This document shows positions 43,180 to 53,740 of a DNA stretch of 64,000 bases, piece by piece (the stretch's first letter is position 1; every line of letters starts with the position of its first letter). The translations under genes and the position numbers were made by a program. Below the pieces are notes generated by a model, which saw nothing but the letters and a program-made list of their open reading frames with translations, did not search any database and was not told where the DNA came from. The DNA comes from Bolinopsis microptera. Taxonomy: Eukaryota; Ctenophora; Tentaculata; Lobata; Bolinopsidae. The stretch lies in the NCBI RefSeq assembly GCF_026151205.1, contig NC_087074.1:16184462-16248461 (forward strand), in the 5' to 3' direction.

Positions 43180-44433
43180 ATGAATATATCTGTAACTTGT
43201 TCCCCATCACCAGTGAAACCAGTTACCCTACTAGATGATGGTCCATTCTCTAAATTTTCACTTGATCTATTAATGGAAGAACTTGAGTTCAGTCACGGTT
43301 TTAAAAACAGGAAATCGGTTTATTTTGGTGACTTTCCCTATGAGTATTCAGGTGCAACACATGACCCAAAAAGTGTACACAATGATTCCTACCTTGCTAA
43401 ACTCAGCTCCTACATTAATGTGATATTACCCAATTTCAGACACAATAGTATTCTCGTCAATCTATATGAAACTGGAGCAGAGTTCATGCCAGCTCATAGC
43501 GATTCTGAATCATGTATTGTAGAACACTCTGATATTGTAACCATTTCACTTGGTGCGACGAGAACACTGCAAATTAGATCAAACGGCAGCAATGAAGTTG
43601 TGGGCTCTGTGCAGCTTCAGCATGGAGATGTCTTCATCATGTCCAAATTGTCTCAGGCTGACTTTCAACATGAGATACTGCCAGACGAAATGTGTGATGA
43701 ACCCCGGATCAGCATCACCCTAAGACTGATGAAGCCCCCTAGGATCACTCAGTCAACTGAGTTTGGTCTGCGTTCACCGCCCCCACCCATCCCTCATTCA
43801 GGACACAAACTGACAGACTCTTCTTCACCTGCACTCTCAGTTTGCAAACAGCCAGCCAAAGCTTCACAAAAGTCTGTCCTATTCATAAGCAGCTCTATGT
43901 TCAGGTTTCTTGATGCGGACAAGTTATCATCGTCCACTGTTAGTGCTAGTAAACTGTTTTATCCTGGGGCTGATGCCAAAGTAATGTTAAATAAACTAAA
44001 AACTGACCTACACTCCGTTCCATCCCCATCTATTATTTATATTATGACAGGAACTAATAATGTGAACACAGTCTATTTTGGCTCAAAGTCACTGAAGGAT
44101 GCAGCGGGTGACATTAGTAATCTCTTAAATTATCTCAAGTCAGTGTATCCGAATGCAACAATTAATGTTCTCAATATTCTTCCCAGGAGTACAAAAGGCC
44201 GCAATGATGTTGTGGCAGAGCTGAATAAGGTTATTAAGGATATGTGTAGCAAAGATTCTTGTTTTAATTACATTAGCACCCATAATTTATTTAACTATAA
44301 TAGAAGTGGATTCAGGAAAGAATTTTATTTTGCCAGACCATCTGCAAAAATATCTGATAACTGTCACCTCAATACAAGCGGTGTTATTCGACTTGCTAAA
44401 TTTCTGAAGTATTGGGCCCATAAGCAAGTTTGA
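43180..44433 (+). CDS. LINE ORF1b: AlkB-type dioxygenase fused to SGNH-esterase-like domain
   Basis: 417 residues. Residues about 20-185 match AlkB-family 2-oxoglutarate/Fe(II) oxygenases, which remove alkyl groups from nucleic acids: NLYETG (NxYxxG), AHSDSE (HxD iron ligands), QHEI (distal His) and RISITLR (RxxxxxR, 2-oxoglutarate contact) are all present in order. A Pro/Ser linker follows. Residues about 225-417 resemble the SGNH-hydrolase/esterase domain of CR1-type LINE ORF1 proteins: the first block is VLFISSSMFRFL (SSS instead of GDS), then IMTGTNNV, and the last block is DNCH (DxxH). SGNH in LINE ORF1 is established; the AlkB fusion is not something I know from LINEs. All AlkB ligands being intact suggests selection. 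It may repair or edit the element's RNA (inference). Confidence 0.8.
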   Translation: MNISVTCSPSPVKPVTLLDDGPFSKFSLDLLMEELEFSHGFKNRKSVYFGDFPYEYSGATHDPKSVHNDSYLAKLSSYINVILPNFRHNSILVNLYETGAEFMPAHSDSESCIVEHSDIVTISLGATRTLQIRSNGSNEVVGSVQLQHGDVFIMSKLSQADFQHEILPDEMCDEPRISITLRLMKPPRITQSTEFGLRSPPPPIPHSGHKLTDSSSPALSVCKQPAKASQKSVLFISSSMFRFLDADKLSSSTVSASKLFYPGADAKVMLNKLKTDLHSVPSPSIIYIMTGTNNVNTVYFGSKSLKDAAGDISNLLNYLKSVYPNATINVLNILPRSTKGRNDVVAELNKVIKDMCSKDSCFNYISTHNLFNYNRSGFRKEFYFARPSAKISDNCHLNTSGVIRLAKFLKYWAHKQV

Positions 44434-44599
44434 ATTTTCAGAAAGATTGTTAACATTTATTTCATCTAGATTCTAGATAAGGGATAATTACACATTGTTC
44501 CTCATGTTTATTGAAGTTTTAGAAAGTTTTGTTATTATCTCATACAAATTTGCCAGTTCTGCAATTTATCTTATTCTGACAAGTTTATAGCAGCATAAA

Positions 44600-47500
44600 T
44601 TGGAAAAATTTTCATGCTCTCACAGCAGTTCTTGCATTAACCCGTGCATTAGTAAAATCACAGTTTCATACCATGCCAAAAAGCTTGCAGTGGGACATTG
44701 CAACATGCAGGGAGGACTAACAGGTATGCCAAAATGTCTTGAAATCCAAGATCTAATCTGGAAAGAGAAATTAGATGTTTTATGCCTGAATGAAACAAAT
44801 CTTAAGTCGGATATTGACTCAGCCAGTCTAAACCTACCCAAGAATTTTACTTTTATCCGCAAAGACCGTCCTAACGACAATGGTCATGGGGGATGTGGCA
44901 TTCTCATCAGTGAGCACATAAAGTTTAAAATGATTCAACTAAACTTAGTTTTGCAATATGACCAAATCGAGGCTATTTGGATCCATCTTACAGATTGCAA
45001 TATTTTCATCTGCTGTTTCTACAGATCTGAGTTGTTTAGTCCTCTTGACAAATTTTTAGATTATATGACAGACTGCATGATGAGTATAGGAAGTAAGAAT
45101 GTTATTTGGCTGGGTGATGTAAATGTAGACCAAAACAACATCAGCAGTATGAACTATAAGAAATTAGACATTACAATGAAAATGTTTGGAATGGTACAGG
45201 TAGTTCAGGATATTACCCGCATTGCTAAACTAGGAAACAGAATCACAAAGACCACAATCGATGTTGTCATAACAAACACTTACTCCAAGTTTCTTGACTG
45301 CAAAGTCCTTGATGATTGTATAGGAGATCATCAGGTCGTAAAGTTCATTGTCGATTTCAATGTGCATAAGGCCTCAAAATTCAAGAAGTTACTAATAAGA
45401 GATCACAGCAAAATGAATGTTACTGCTCTTAAAGAATTTTTGGAAACCTGTGATTATAGACCAATAATAGATTCAACTAGTCTGAATGATGCAGTTGATG
45501 GTTTAAACGAACATATTGATCACTACTATGATCACTTCTGTCCAATTAAACAAATTAAGTGCCATAGTGATTACATCCATAAGCCATCTCCAGAATTTTT
45601 AGAAAGTAAGAAATTGAAAGGGAAACTTTACCGTAAATTTTTAACACACAACAAGAACAGACGTATACATCCAAATGGTCTTATACACTGTAATAAATGT
45701 GACTCATTATGGATGGCATATAAACGGCAGAGAAACTATTCAACCTATTTGTCTAGAATTAATAGGAAGACTAACTTAGCAACAGAACTGAAAGCCAAGA
45801 GTGCCATGAATGATCTAAAGGGTGTATGGAAAACGATAAAGACAGCATCAAATCTGCCTGTTAAAGCTAACAATATCAATAACAATCTTGATGCTGAAAC
45901 CACCAATAAATATTTTGCTGAAATAGGTCCAAAGATCCAAGCAGAAGTGCAGCTGGAAAATGAAAATGAATTTCTATCTTATCTACAAAATGAGCAGATT
46001 GACAACGAGACCAGCTTGAATAGCTTTACTGAAATAACTGAGTCCAATATCTTAGACTATGTGGCAAGTATCCCTTGTAGCAAATCCACTAATGATCATT
46101 ATATACCATTGAGAGTGTTTAGACAAATTTTACCTGCATTTATTGCTCCATTAACACATCTTGTAAATTTGAGTTTATCCAGTGGCATCATGCCAAACAG
46201 CTGCAAGGTTGCAAAAGTCACCCCAATCCATAAGGATGGTGATACTGAGAATCCTAGTAATTATCGACCAATCTCAATTTTACCGATTCTTGGAAAGTAC
46301 ATCGAATTTTGTGTGAACTCCCAACTGACTCAATATCTTGATGAAAAGGGAATACTTTCAGAGCATCAATATGGTTTCCGTAAAGATCACTCTACAACTT
46401 ATCTCATGTTAGATCTGTTTGATCGTATATTTACTGCTAAGAACAGTGCCAAGCATCCTGCAATTATCTTCCTGGACATCAGAAAGGCATTTGATACTGT
46501 TAACCATGATATTCTCATTCAAAAGCTGAAGCATTATGGAATAAAAGATACTGCATTGAGCTGGTTTAGGAGCTTCCTCACAGATAGATTACAGCAAACT
46601 AGAGTTGGGAGTAGGATAAGCAGTTTACATTCATTGAACTCTGGAGTGCCTCAAGGAAGTATATTAGGACCAATTCTATTCAGCATTTTTATCAATGACC
46701 TGCCTAATGCATGCCTATTTTCTAAACCTTATCTATTTGCTGATGACGGTGCATTATATTTTGACAATATATCTAGAGGAAACTATGGTAACATCAAACA
46801 AGAGTTGAAATTAGTTATCAGATGGCTTCAGGCTAATAAACTATCCCTGAATAATGAAAAAACAAAACTAATGATCCTTGACTCTAAGCCTAACCTTGAT
46901 GCCATCCTTGTTGAAATTTGTGATGACCTTACTTTGGTAATCTGTGAAACTAAATCCCATAAGTACCTTGGACTTATAGTTGACAGCAGATTGACATTTA
47001 ATGAACATATTGATAACATTAAGAAAAAGATATCCAAAAGAATTGGTGCTATGTATAGATCAAAAAAACTTCTCCCTCTTAAGTTCAGGAAGATGTTTGC
47101 TAATGCACTTATGTTGCCACATTTTGACTACTTAGACACCATCTGGTCAAGAACATATAAAAAACGACTAGGAGAGTTAGATATCATGTACAAAAAGGTT
47201 GCTAAAATAGCCCTAGATGTAAACATCAGAGAGAGGTCGGTTAATGTATACAAAAATATGGGATGGCTTCCTCTCCATTTGAGACGACAGGTTCATCTTA
47301 GCTCATATATGTACCGTATAATCAATGAAACATGTCCAAAGCATTTTATCGGGAAATTATCGTATATTTCTGGTGGATCACGTGAGGCAGAAAACTGCAA
47401 TCTTTATACTCCTAAATCAAGATCTCACAAGGAGTTTAACTATCTAGGAACTAAGGCCTGGAACATATTACCAAAGTCCCTTAGAGAGTGTGACGACGTT

Positions 47501-47623
47501 AAGAAATTTTCTAAGTTATACAAAGAAACTCTTATGAATATGTTGCTAACTGATGAGAATTACCAAGGGGATAACTCTTACGATAAATTCATGATCCCAC
47601 CCAACACTAGCCAATGTATCTAG
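44600..47623 (+). CDS. LINE ORF2: AP endonuclease and reverse transcriptase, intact
   Basis: 1007 residues. The AP-type endonuclease occupies about 25-255: GHCNMQGG, LCLNETNLK (catalytic Glu), GGCGILIS, WLGDVNVDQN and GDHQVV (Asp-His pair). After a basic linker, the reverse transcriptase lies at about 540-800: PIHKDGDTENPSNYRPISI, QYGFRKDHSTTY, FLDIRKAFDTVNH, SGVPQGSILGP and LFADDGAL, where FADD is the catalytic box. A C-terminal region with RIGAMYRSKKLLPLKFRKM and YLGTKAWNILP matches jockey/CR1-like LINEs. No RNase H is seen. The protein nicks target DNA and primes reverse transcription there. The Met at 44600 is the first in the frame. No stop, so potentially active. Confidence 0.95.
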   Translation: MEKFSCSHSSSCINPCISKITVSYHAKKLAVGHCNMQGGLTGMPKCLEIQDLIWKEKLDVLCLNETNLKSDIDSASLNLPKNFTFIRKDRPNDNGHGGCGILISEHIKFKMIQLNLVLQYDQIEAIWIHLTDCNIFICCFYRSELFSPLDKFLDYMTDCMMSIGSKNVIWLGDVNVDQNNISSMNYKKLDITMKMFGMVQVVQDITRIAKLGNRITKTTIDVVITNTYSKFLDCKVLDDCIGDHQVVKFIVDFNVHKASKFKKLLIRDHSKMNVTALKEFLETCDYRPIIDSTSLNDAVDGLNEHIDHYYDHFCPIKQIKCHSDYIHKPSPEFLESKKLKGKLYRKFLTHNKNRRIHPNGLIHCNKCDSLWMAYKRQRNYSTYLSRINRKTNLATELKAKSAMNDLKGVWKTIKTASNLPVKANNINNNLDAETTNKYFAEIGPKIQAEVQLENENEFLSYLQNEQIDNETSLNSFTEITESNILDYVASIPCSKSTNDHYIPLRVFRQILPAFIAPLTHLVNLSLSSGIMPNSCKVAKVTPIHKDGDTENPSNYRPISILPILGKYIEFCVNSQLTQYLDEKGILSEHQYGFRKDHSTTYLMLDLFDRIFTAKNSAKHPAIIFLDIRKAFDTVNHDILIQKLKHYGIKDTALSWFRSFLTDRLQQTRVGSRISSLHSLNSGVPQGSILGPILFSIFINDLPNACLFSKPYLFADDGALYFDNISRGNYGNIKQELKLVIRWLQANKLSLNNEKTKLMILDSKPNLDAILVEICDDLTLVICETKSHKYLGLIVDSRLTFNEHIDNIKKKISKRIGAMYRSKKLLPLKFRKMFANALMLPHFDYLDTIWSRTYKKRLGELDIMYKKVAKIALDVNIRERSVNVYKNMGWLPLHLRRQVHLSSYMYRIINETCPKHFIGKLSYISGGSREAENCNLYTPKSRSHKEFNYLGTKAWNILPKSLRECDDVKKFSKLYKETLMNMLLTDENYQGDNSYDKFMIPPNTSQCI

Positions 47624-48221
47624 GCAGTTATGTTATTTCGGTTAAGTTATCTCAGTACATAAGTGAATCCAATCTATCCCCTGCAATCAAAGTATTTCCA
47701 TGCCTATTAAGCTATTACAGGAAATTAGGAACATCAGTGGAAAGGTGCACTGTCAATCATTATTGCTCCATACCTCCAGTCCTCCTGTTATGTGCAATTC
47801 TCACTGTATGCTCCTCATTTGTATCAATTATATTGATGCTACATTGTTATTGAATATGAAATAATTTTCAACCGTATTAATTTATTAACTTATTGTAAAT
47901 AGCAAGTTTGACAAAGGGATTACGTTTATTTTACCCGGAGTTCGTTTAAGTTTAGTATTGTAAATAGTTAATTTGACGAAGGGAATACGTCTATTTTACC
48001 CTGAGTTATGTTTTAGTTCAATCTTGACACAATTTTAAAATTATAATTTAATTATTTTATATATATGTATTGGGGTGGCCTGCTAACAGAACCATGATCT
48101 GCCTTGATTCATCCTTCAGCACAGAGAAAAGCTCCTTTTTTTATACATTATGATTACAGAGGATCTGATATTTAGATATATATTGCTGTGCTGTAAAAAT
48201 TGACTTTATTTATTTATTTAT

Positions 48222-49613
48222 TTATTTATTTATCTTCCTCGCTTTATCACAACTAGGTCGTATGTGTGATGTCCAGGACGTATCACTGGATACTGTTATA
48301 CCGAGATCACGGAGCTGATCCACAGGACTGAGTATAGTACCAGTTGATGTTCTGTATTGGAACTGTTCATGGACAAAAGGAAGCTCATAGAGAGGATTAC
48401 GTTTGTTGGCAAGATGGCATATGTACTCAAACTTATCCTCATGTAGTGCCATGTTGTTTCTTGATGACCACTCAGTGACTTTGTCAAGATCAGACTGAAG
48501 CTCAGTAACATTATGTGAATCACTGATGGATCTGCAAATTCTTGTGTCGTCAGCGAAACATCTTAACGTTGAATGCAACACGCAGCTAGCAATGTCATTA
48601 ATGAATATTAAAAACAGTATGGGACCTAAAACTGTTCCTTGGGGGACACCACTCATAATAAGAGCAATGATAGACATGTGACCATCTACAACAACTTGTT
48701 GAGTTCTATTTGTAAGAAATGACTCGATCCAGATGATGATTTTGGGATGAAAACCATATAGCTGCAGTTTTTTGATAAGAAGTTGATGATCTACTTTATC
48801 AAAGGCCTTGGCATAATCCAAGTATATAGCGTCCATGTCGTCACCATTTGATAACGCCTCGATGATGTCATCAAAATGATGAAGCAGCTGAGTGAGACAA
48901 CTTTTCCCTGATCGGAAGCCATGCTGTTTGCTATTGAGAAGGTTGTTTTCTTCAAGGTGGGCCACCATCTGTTTTCGTAGAACTCGCTCATAGATCTTAA
49001 TGACATGAGAAGTTAACGACACAGGTCTGTAGTTTCCCGCAATAGCACGACTGCCTTTCTTGTGAAGTGGAGCAATGTTTGATGTCTTGTAGAACTTCGG
49101 CACTGTGCCTGTAGACATAGAATGCTGCCAAATCATGTGGAAGTTGTAGTCTCCTAAGAGGCATGTCTCATATGATTCATGTCCAGATATATAATCAGCC
49201 ATATTCTCTAAACATGCTTTGAAACTGGCCATTGGGGCATCAGGAGGACGATAAAGGACACATATGATCATTTTTGCTGTTTCACATTTACAAAGTAATG
49301 CTTGACAGATCTTATCATCAAATGTCTGAGAGCTGGTGATGGGGAGGCTTTCGTGAGAATAAAGGAGGACCCCACCACCTACCCTAGTACTTCGATCACA
49401 TCTAGAGATATTATAATGTTCAATATCTAACTGTGAATCGTGGATATAAGGTTTCAACCATGTTTCAGTAAGGGCAATAAATGGAACAGAAATATGTTTA
49501 GATTTCTGCTCTACTTTATTCCGGATGTATGGGATTTTCCATCTGGTTGAGCTGCGAGCACTAGGGTTAATGGATTGCACATTCAGCAAGAGTGCTGATG
49601 AAATCGAGCCCAT
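48222..49613 (-). pseudogene. LINE ORF2, endonuclease deleted, reverse transcriptase interrupted
   Basis: The frame opens with the start of an apurinic endonuclease (LLNVQSINP, FIALTETWLK, GGGVLLYS, LLGDYNFH) and then jumps directly to the RT connector (FYKTSNIAPLHKKGSRAIAGNYRPVSL). About half the endonuclease and the linker have been deleted in frame. RT motifs follow: QHGFRSGKSC, YLDYAKAFDKVDH, SGVPQGTVLGP and CFADDTRI, where FADD is the catalytic box. The frame ends where the plus-strand LINE inserted. The remainder lies at 42127-41504 (HLEYCSPLWNP, LESVQRTFTSKI, MGPRLWNCIP). Not functional. Confidence 0.9.
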
Positions 49614-50017
49614 TGAGGAACTGGTGTTGGATTCAGATGCTGCAGGGCTGGAGGCAGATGTGGAAAAGTTGGAGTGTGAGTCATCTGGCTTACAGTTGGA
49701 AACGGATGCGGGAACATTTGAGCATGAGGCGTCTGGTTCGCAGTTGGGAAGAAGCTGCTGAATTTCGACTCTTGACCTGCTATTTGATTCTTCAGGGAAA
49801 TTATTTCCGACTGAAAGTTTGCCTGCATCACTTTGAGTAGGTTCTGTATCTCTAAAAAAGAGGTTGAATGTTGAGAGTTGCCGGTCGTTTTTTCCGAAGG
49901 CTCGTTGGCAGCAGAAGTACTCTCAGTGCGCCTGTAAGATCCCCGATCTGGACGGCTCTCACCACCTGGATGTTTGCCGTCCTTCTTCCGAGTATCTTTA
50001 TCTTTGGAGGGTTTCAC
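49583..50017 (-). CDS. LINE ORF1 (basic/coiled-coil)
   Basis: 144 residues. The N-terminal third is highly charged and basic (MKPSKDKDTRKKDGKH), a short predicted coiled coil follows (LEIQNLLKVMQANFQSEIISLKNQI), and the tail is Pro/His/Thr rich. This is a common layout for a LINE nucleic-acid-binding ORF1. Its end overlaps the start of ORF2 by about 30 bp in another frame, as expected for bicistronic LINEs. There is no zinc knuckle or esterase domain. Confidence 0.65.
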   Translation of the reverse strand: MKPSKDKDTRKKDGKHPGGESRPDRGSYRRTESTSAANEPSEKTTGNSQHSTSFLEIQNLLKVMQANFQSEIISLKNQIAGQESKFSSFFPTANQTPHAQMFPHPFPTVSQMTHTPTFPHLPPALQHLNPTPVPQWARFHQHSC

Positions 50018-50289
50018 ACGCTTAGTCTAGTTCCCACCAGATGAACTAGAGTGCATTGTTCTTTAAAACACTGCTTGTGTTGAACCGAGTTTTTGCAGTG
50101 CTTTGGGTGGTAGAGCTGACACTCTGAACCTAAACTACATCCCCCATTAGAATCAGTGCCGAAACGTGTAAACTTTTTATATACCTGTTGAACTACCTAT
50201 CTGGATAATAAAACATGAAAAAAAATCATTTTTGTGCATTTCAGAGCCATCTCCTTTTTTGTGTCATTTTGTAAGGCCGATACCCGTAT

Positions 50290-51450
50290 ATTAAACAATT
50301 AACCAATTTTTAACTATTTCCAGTCGCATATTGCACATAGTTTACAGTACAAACTGGACGCCATGTGTTTACTTGAACGGTAGATTAAGTGAATATCAAT
50401 GCAATGCAATCATTTTACAAATGGCAGACGCCGGGTTGGTGTCAAAATGAAAATTCAGATTAGGAAAACAAATTTTAGGAAAACAAATTTAAATTTTGGT
50501 ATTTATTAATAACAATCAAAACATATCATATCATAAAAATAAAGCTGCGCGTTGGTTGACTGCCTCAGTAAGGTGAATAATATAAGCTCGATGGTGCCCT
50601 GCGCATTTACAGAACCTCATGCGGCGATCACATGATCATGAGGACCTGTGAGCGCCAAATTTAATTTAAAGTTTTTAGAAATCATACATCACTACGAGTT
50701 ACTCATGCTTTTTTAATTTTTATAGGAGTGTAGATTGTCAGGTATTTCATTCATTCATACTTAGTCGGTTTAAAGCTGTTATATTTATGTTTAGAACTCA
50801 CTATTGTTTAAACTATGAAAGCAGAACGGAGGTAATGGACAATATACCGACAACAATACCAAGGACCCGAGTGCCACAATGACTTTTCCGGATCCGTTTT
50901 TACCGAGGGCTTATCCACCAGTTACTCATGCTGCATGTATAGTCTGATAATATTTATTTGTTTTATTCTATAACAAGCATTCTGTAAATTGGAGTGTCGT
51001 ATTTATTATAAAAGAGCCAGCCAACCTCCGCATTATAATCTTTTGTGTGCCAAGTTCGTTTATAAAATCTTATCATATAATAAAATTGATCCAATAATCT
51101 TAGATGAACGGTATATATATCATAGCTCATCGTTATTAAAATCCGAATGGATGAATTAATCAAGTAATGTTCCCTTTCAACACAACTAAACAACAAACAA
51201 ATGCTTGCTCACCAGTGGTGACGCAATCGTAGGGGCATGCAGTTATTTCGGATAACTCTCACCCCGACGACAGCGTCGAAAAATAATCAAATTATGCATT
51301 TGCGCCATACTGGACACATTTTATATTTAATATTCTACAATTTGTAGAAATTAGTGTTATCTACTGCAGTAAGCTTAACTGGCGAGCAAGCATCGTCCCA
51401 CTCGGCCGGGACGAAAATACTGAGTCCAATCACAGAAAGTTAACCATAAA
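50290..51450. other. No recognised feature
   Basis: AT-rich unique sequence between the inverted-repeat-bounded region and the next LINE fragment. No supported frame. Confidence 0.4.
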
Positions 51451-51721
51451 CTAATGATAAATATAAGAGCACGGACATCGACAAAAATCACACACTCCAG
51501 ACGACGGGGGAAGAGAGGAAAGAAAGCTGCTGGGCTCAACAAATTTTGATAATTGTAAACAAATTTGTTCTTGTGCCCTATAATAATTTGGTATTGAGGT
51601 ATGACCCTGTACTGTGCGTGATGGTGAAAGTGAAAGTGAATGTGAATCTATAATGCGAACGAAGTGAGTTGTGGCCAAAAGATTCTTCAATTTTAAAATA
51701 AACAAGTCAAAGGACTTTGTT

Positions 51722-52678
51722 TTAAAACACAAGCTCATTCGTATCGAAGTTTAATTCTGTCCATTCTAATTCTTCGTACCTGGACTGTATCTTGAGTAGC
51801 TCACTTTTCAGTGTTACTTTAACTAAGTTTGTTGACTTAGTAAAGCTTATCAAACTGTCAATTTTTCGACAGTCGTTCCACATTTTTGTTGATTGATAAA
51901 TGAAAGAGGAGGATGGGTTCGGGGTGATGAACTGGTCTGAACGTCTTTGTGATGGTGATCTGTGGAGTAAAGATAGGAGTGAGATTGGAGATTCTAATCT
52001 GACAATTTTGAACAGTTCTAATAGACATGTGTATTTGTACAGGTTGTGGACGGTAAGAAGGCCGTTCTTGTTAAACAACGGCTTTGTATGCTCTTTTTCA
52101 AAGAATTCCCTTCCTAGGATTTGTTCATCTATACAACGTGTTCTGGCACATGTTCTAAACTTATCTATATATGCTTCAAGGTCACCAAATAGTATTCTGA
52201 TACATTTTTTCTGAGTGATGAAGATAGGTTGAAGCATATTGTTACTCGACCCACCCCATACCGATATTCCAAATCTTAGGTGAGACTCAAATAACGTGTG
52301 GTACAATTCTTTATGGTGTTTTTTCGGGATAACATGTCGTATTCTACTGAGTCTTCCGATCTCACATCTAAGTTTCGAGTTGAGGGCTCTTATTTGAACA
52401 TCCCATTTTAGCTTTTCGTCAATAATAACACCTAAAAACTTGGTCTCTTTAACTTGCTTTATTACCGTATTATTCAGAGTTAGTATGTATTCTGATTCGT
52501 TATCTGCCTCATTATCAGTAGCTGTACGTGACGGCTTGAAGTGAATGTAGCAGCATTTCTTTATATTTATATGTAATAGGTTGCATTTCATGTACTGGTG
52601 TAACAAACGGAGAATTTCGTTTGCTCTTTCATACAGTTTTTTTCTACATTCATCTACTACAAATATGTAGTCAATCAT
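51722..52678 (-). pseudogene. 5'-truncated LINE, end of reverse transcriptase
   Basis: 318 codons beginning after the catalytic box with a palm/thumb-like segment (NLLHINIKKCCYIHF), then VKETKFLGVIIDEKLKW and HLRFGISVWGGSSN, the region that follows the RT core in CR1/jockey-like LINEs. The C-terminal part ends NELVF with a stop, and about 240 bp downstream would be its 3' UTR. There is no endonuclease and no FADD box, so it is a typical 5'-truncated dead copy from a family different from the two LINEs to the left. Confidence 0.85.
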
Positions 52679-52699
52679 GTGGCTTCATTCAATTAATTA

Positions 52700-53735
52700 A
52701 TCAATAGTCAAGGGTTAAAGCTTGTGCTTCTTATTAAATATCCAAAAAAGCTGTTTGTTGTGAAAACTGGCCACAGGCCTAAATATTACATATCAATCAA
52801 TTACAATGGGTGTGTGGCCTAGCTTTGGCTGCACACCTATGACTGCGCTGTTGCTGGTGGACAGCTGCGCAGTTTTTGTTGTGCAGTAGTGTTGCAAGAG
52901 AATAAAACCAACTTATTATGTACTAAATGGAATCAAGAATATTATTGACTATATTTGATAACGATGGATTGTAAATTTCGATCAATTTATATTTTTCGGT
53001 CTCCAATTATTGAACTGCGGAAGCTGGTTGCCTCAACAATGTTGACTATGCATGGTATGACTGAATTGTAAACACGTGATAATTGAACGAAAAATAAATG
53101 ATGAACATGATTCAAAAACTGTAAACCACCAAATGAATTATCGCTTAAATTTAAATAAGTATTTAAACAAAAACCATCATGTGCCGTTAAGCAGCAGGGC
53201 GCGGCTCATCTGGGCCACAGCAAATCGGCGAAAATGGGTTCGAAAAAAAAAGTTCGAAAAAGCCACTATATTGGCACTACTATTGGCACTCGAGTCCTTG
53301 ATCTTTCCGATGGTTCACTGGGGCTTTTGAGCTACCGTCCTTCAGCTTCTGTAAACTGAAATTACTACCAATCCAAGTTGAGGCAATCAGCCGACGCGCG
53401 GCTTTTATGGTTATATATTATATGATATGTTTAATCTGTAATAAAGATCAAAATTCAAATTTGTTTCTCTAAAAAATTTGTTTCTCTAATTCATTATTGT
53501 TACCAATATTAAAAACTATCCAAAATATCTGAGAAAGTATTCTCTAGCCAAAGGGCTCAATATATAAATCTAAATCTTCAATATTGTCTGGTTTATATCG
53601 CAACTTGGGCCCTCTGTCCCCCCCCCCTTATTGAAATAACTGTTGTCTTTAATACCTCAAAGCGCAAGCGCTTTCTAAGATATGTAACTGAGTCTGAATA
53701 ACGCTGACCCGTTGGAGATTCCATCTTTTGTGCAA
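52700..53735. other. No recognised gene
   Basis: AT-rich sequence. Its left edge (GTGCTTCTTATTAA with neighbours, 52721-52738) resembles the sequence just left of the MITE near 39630-39645, so a shared old repeat probably spans both places. Confidence 0.35.
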
Positions 53736-53740
53736 GCTTT

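Larger units (their letters stand above)
42128..48233 (+). mobile_element. Full-length LINE with AlkB-SGNH ORF1 and tRNA at its 5' end
   Basis: The inserted unit runs from the tRNA-Arg region through an A-rich tract, a 5' UTR, ORF1a (42554-43168), ORF1b (43180-44433), ORF2 (44600-47623) and a 3' UTR that ends in a TTTA microsatellite (about 48208-48233), a CR1-like tail. The short duplication ATCTT lies at both edges. ORF1b and ORF2 are free of stops, so this is a young copy. The 3' UTR includes a tandem duplication of a block with ATTGTAAATAG and ACGTNTATTTTACCC (47892-48005). Confidence 0.9.
41504..50017 (-). mobile_element. Minus-strand LINE split by a nested insertion
   Basis: ORF1 (50017-49583) and ORF2 (49613-48222) are followed, after an interruption from 48221 to 42128, by the rest of ORF2 (42127-41504). 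The broken ends fit: the left half ends SCDKARK and the right half continues MAAWVFSVFHSRN. The short sequence ATCTT is present on both sides of the insert as a target duplication. This LINE is therefore the older host of the plus-strand LINE. Confidence 0.9.
40091..50289. mobile_element. 10.2-kb region bounded by perfect 28-bp inverted repeats
   Basis: The 28-bp terminus at 40091-40118 (starting ATACGGGTATCGGCC) recurs exactly inverted at 50262-50289. Inside, the 16-bp motif GCCTYACAAAATGACA (also the inner part of the terminus) occurs in direct orientation at about 40120, 40458, 40481, 40627, 40650 and 41005, and inverted at 41184 and 41351. Terminal repeats plus clustered subterminal copies are the usual signature of a DNA transposon end. 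No transposase is seen; the interior is filled by nested LINEs. The target duplication is not clear (TA is possible if the terminus starts at CGGG). It could be one non-autonomous transposon invaded by LINEs, or two solo copies in opposite orientation. Confidence 0.7.

Noticed and set aside
43180-44433. Host AlkB homologue gene
   Set aside because: It sits between ORF1a and ORF2 of a LINE on the same strand, within one insertion flanked by a target duplication, and carries the SGNH-like ORF1 domain, so it belongs to the element.
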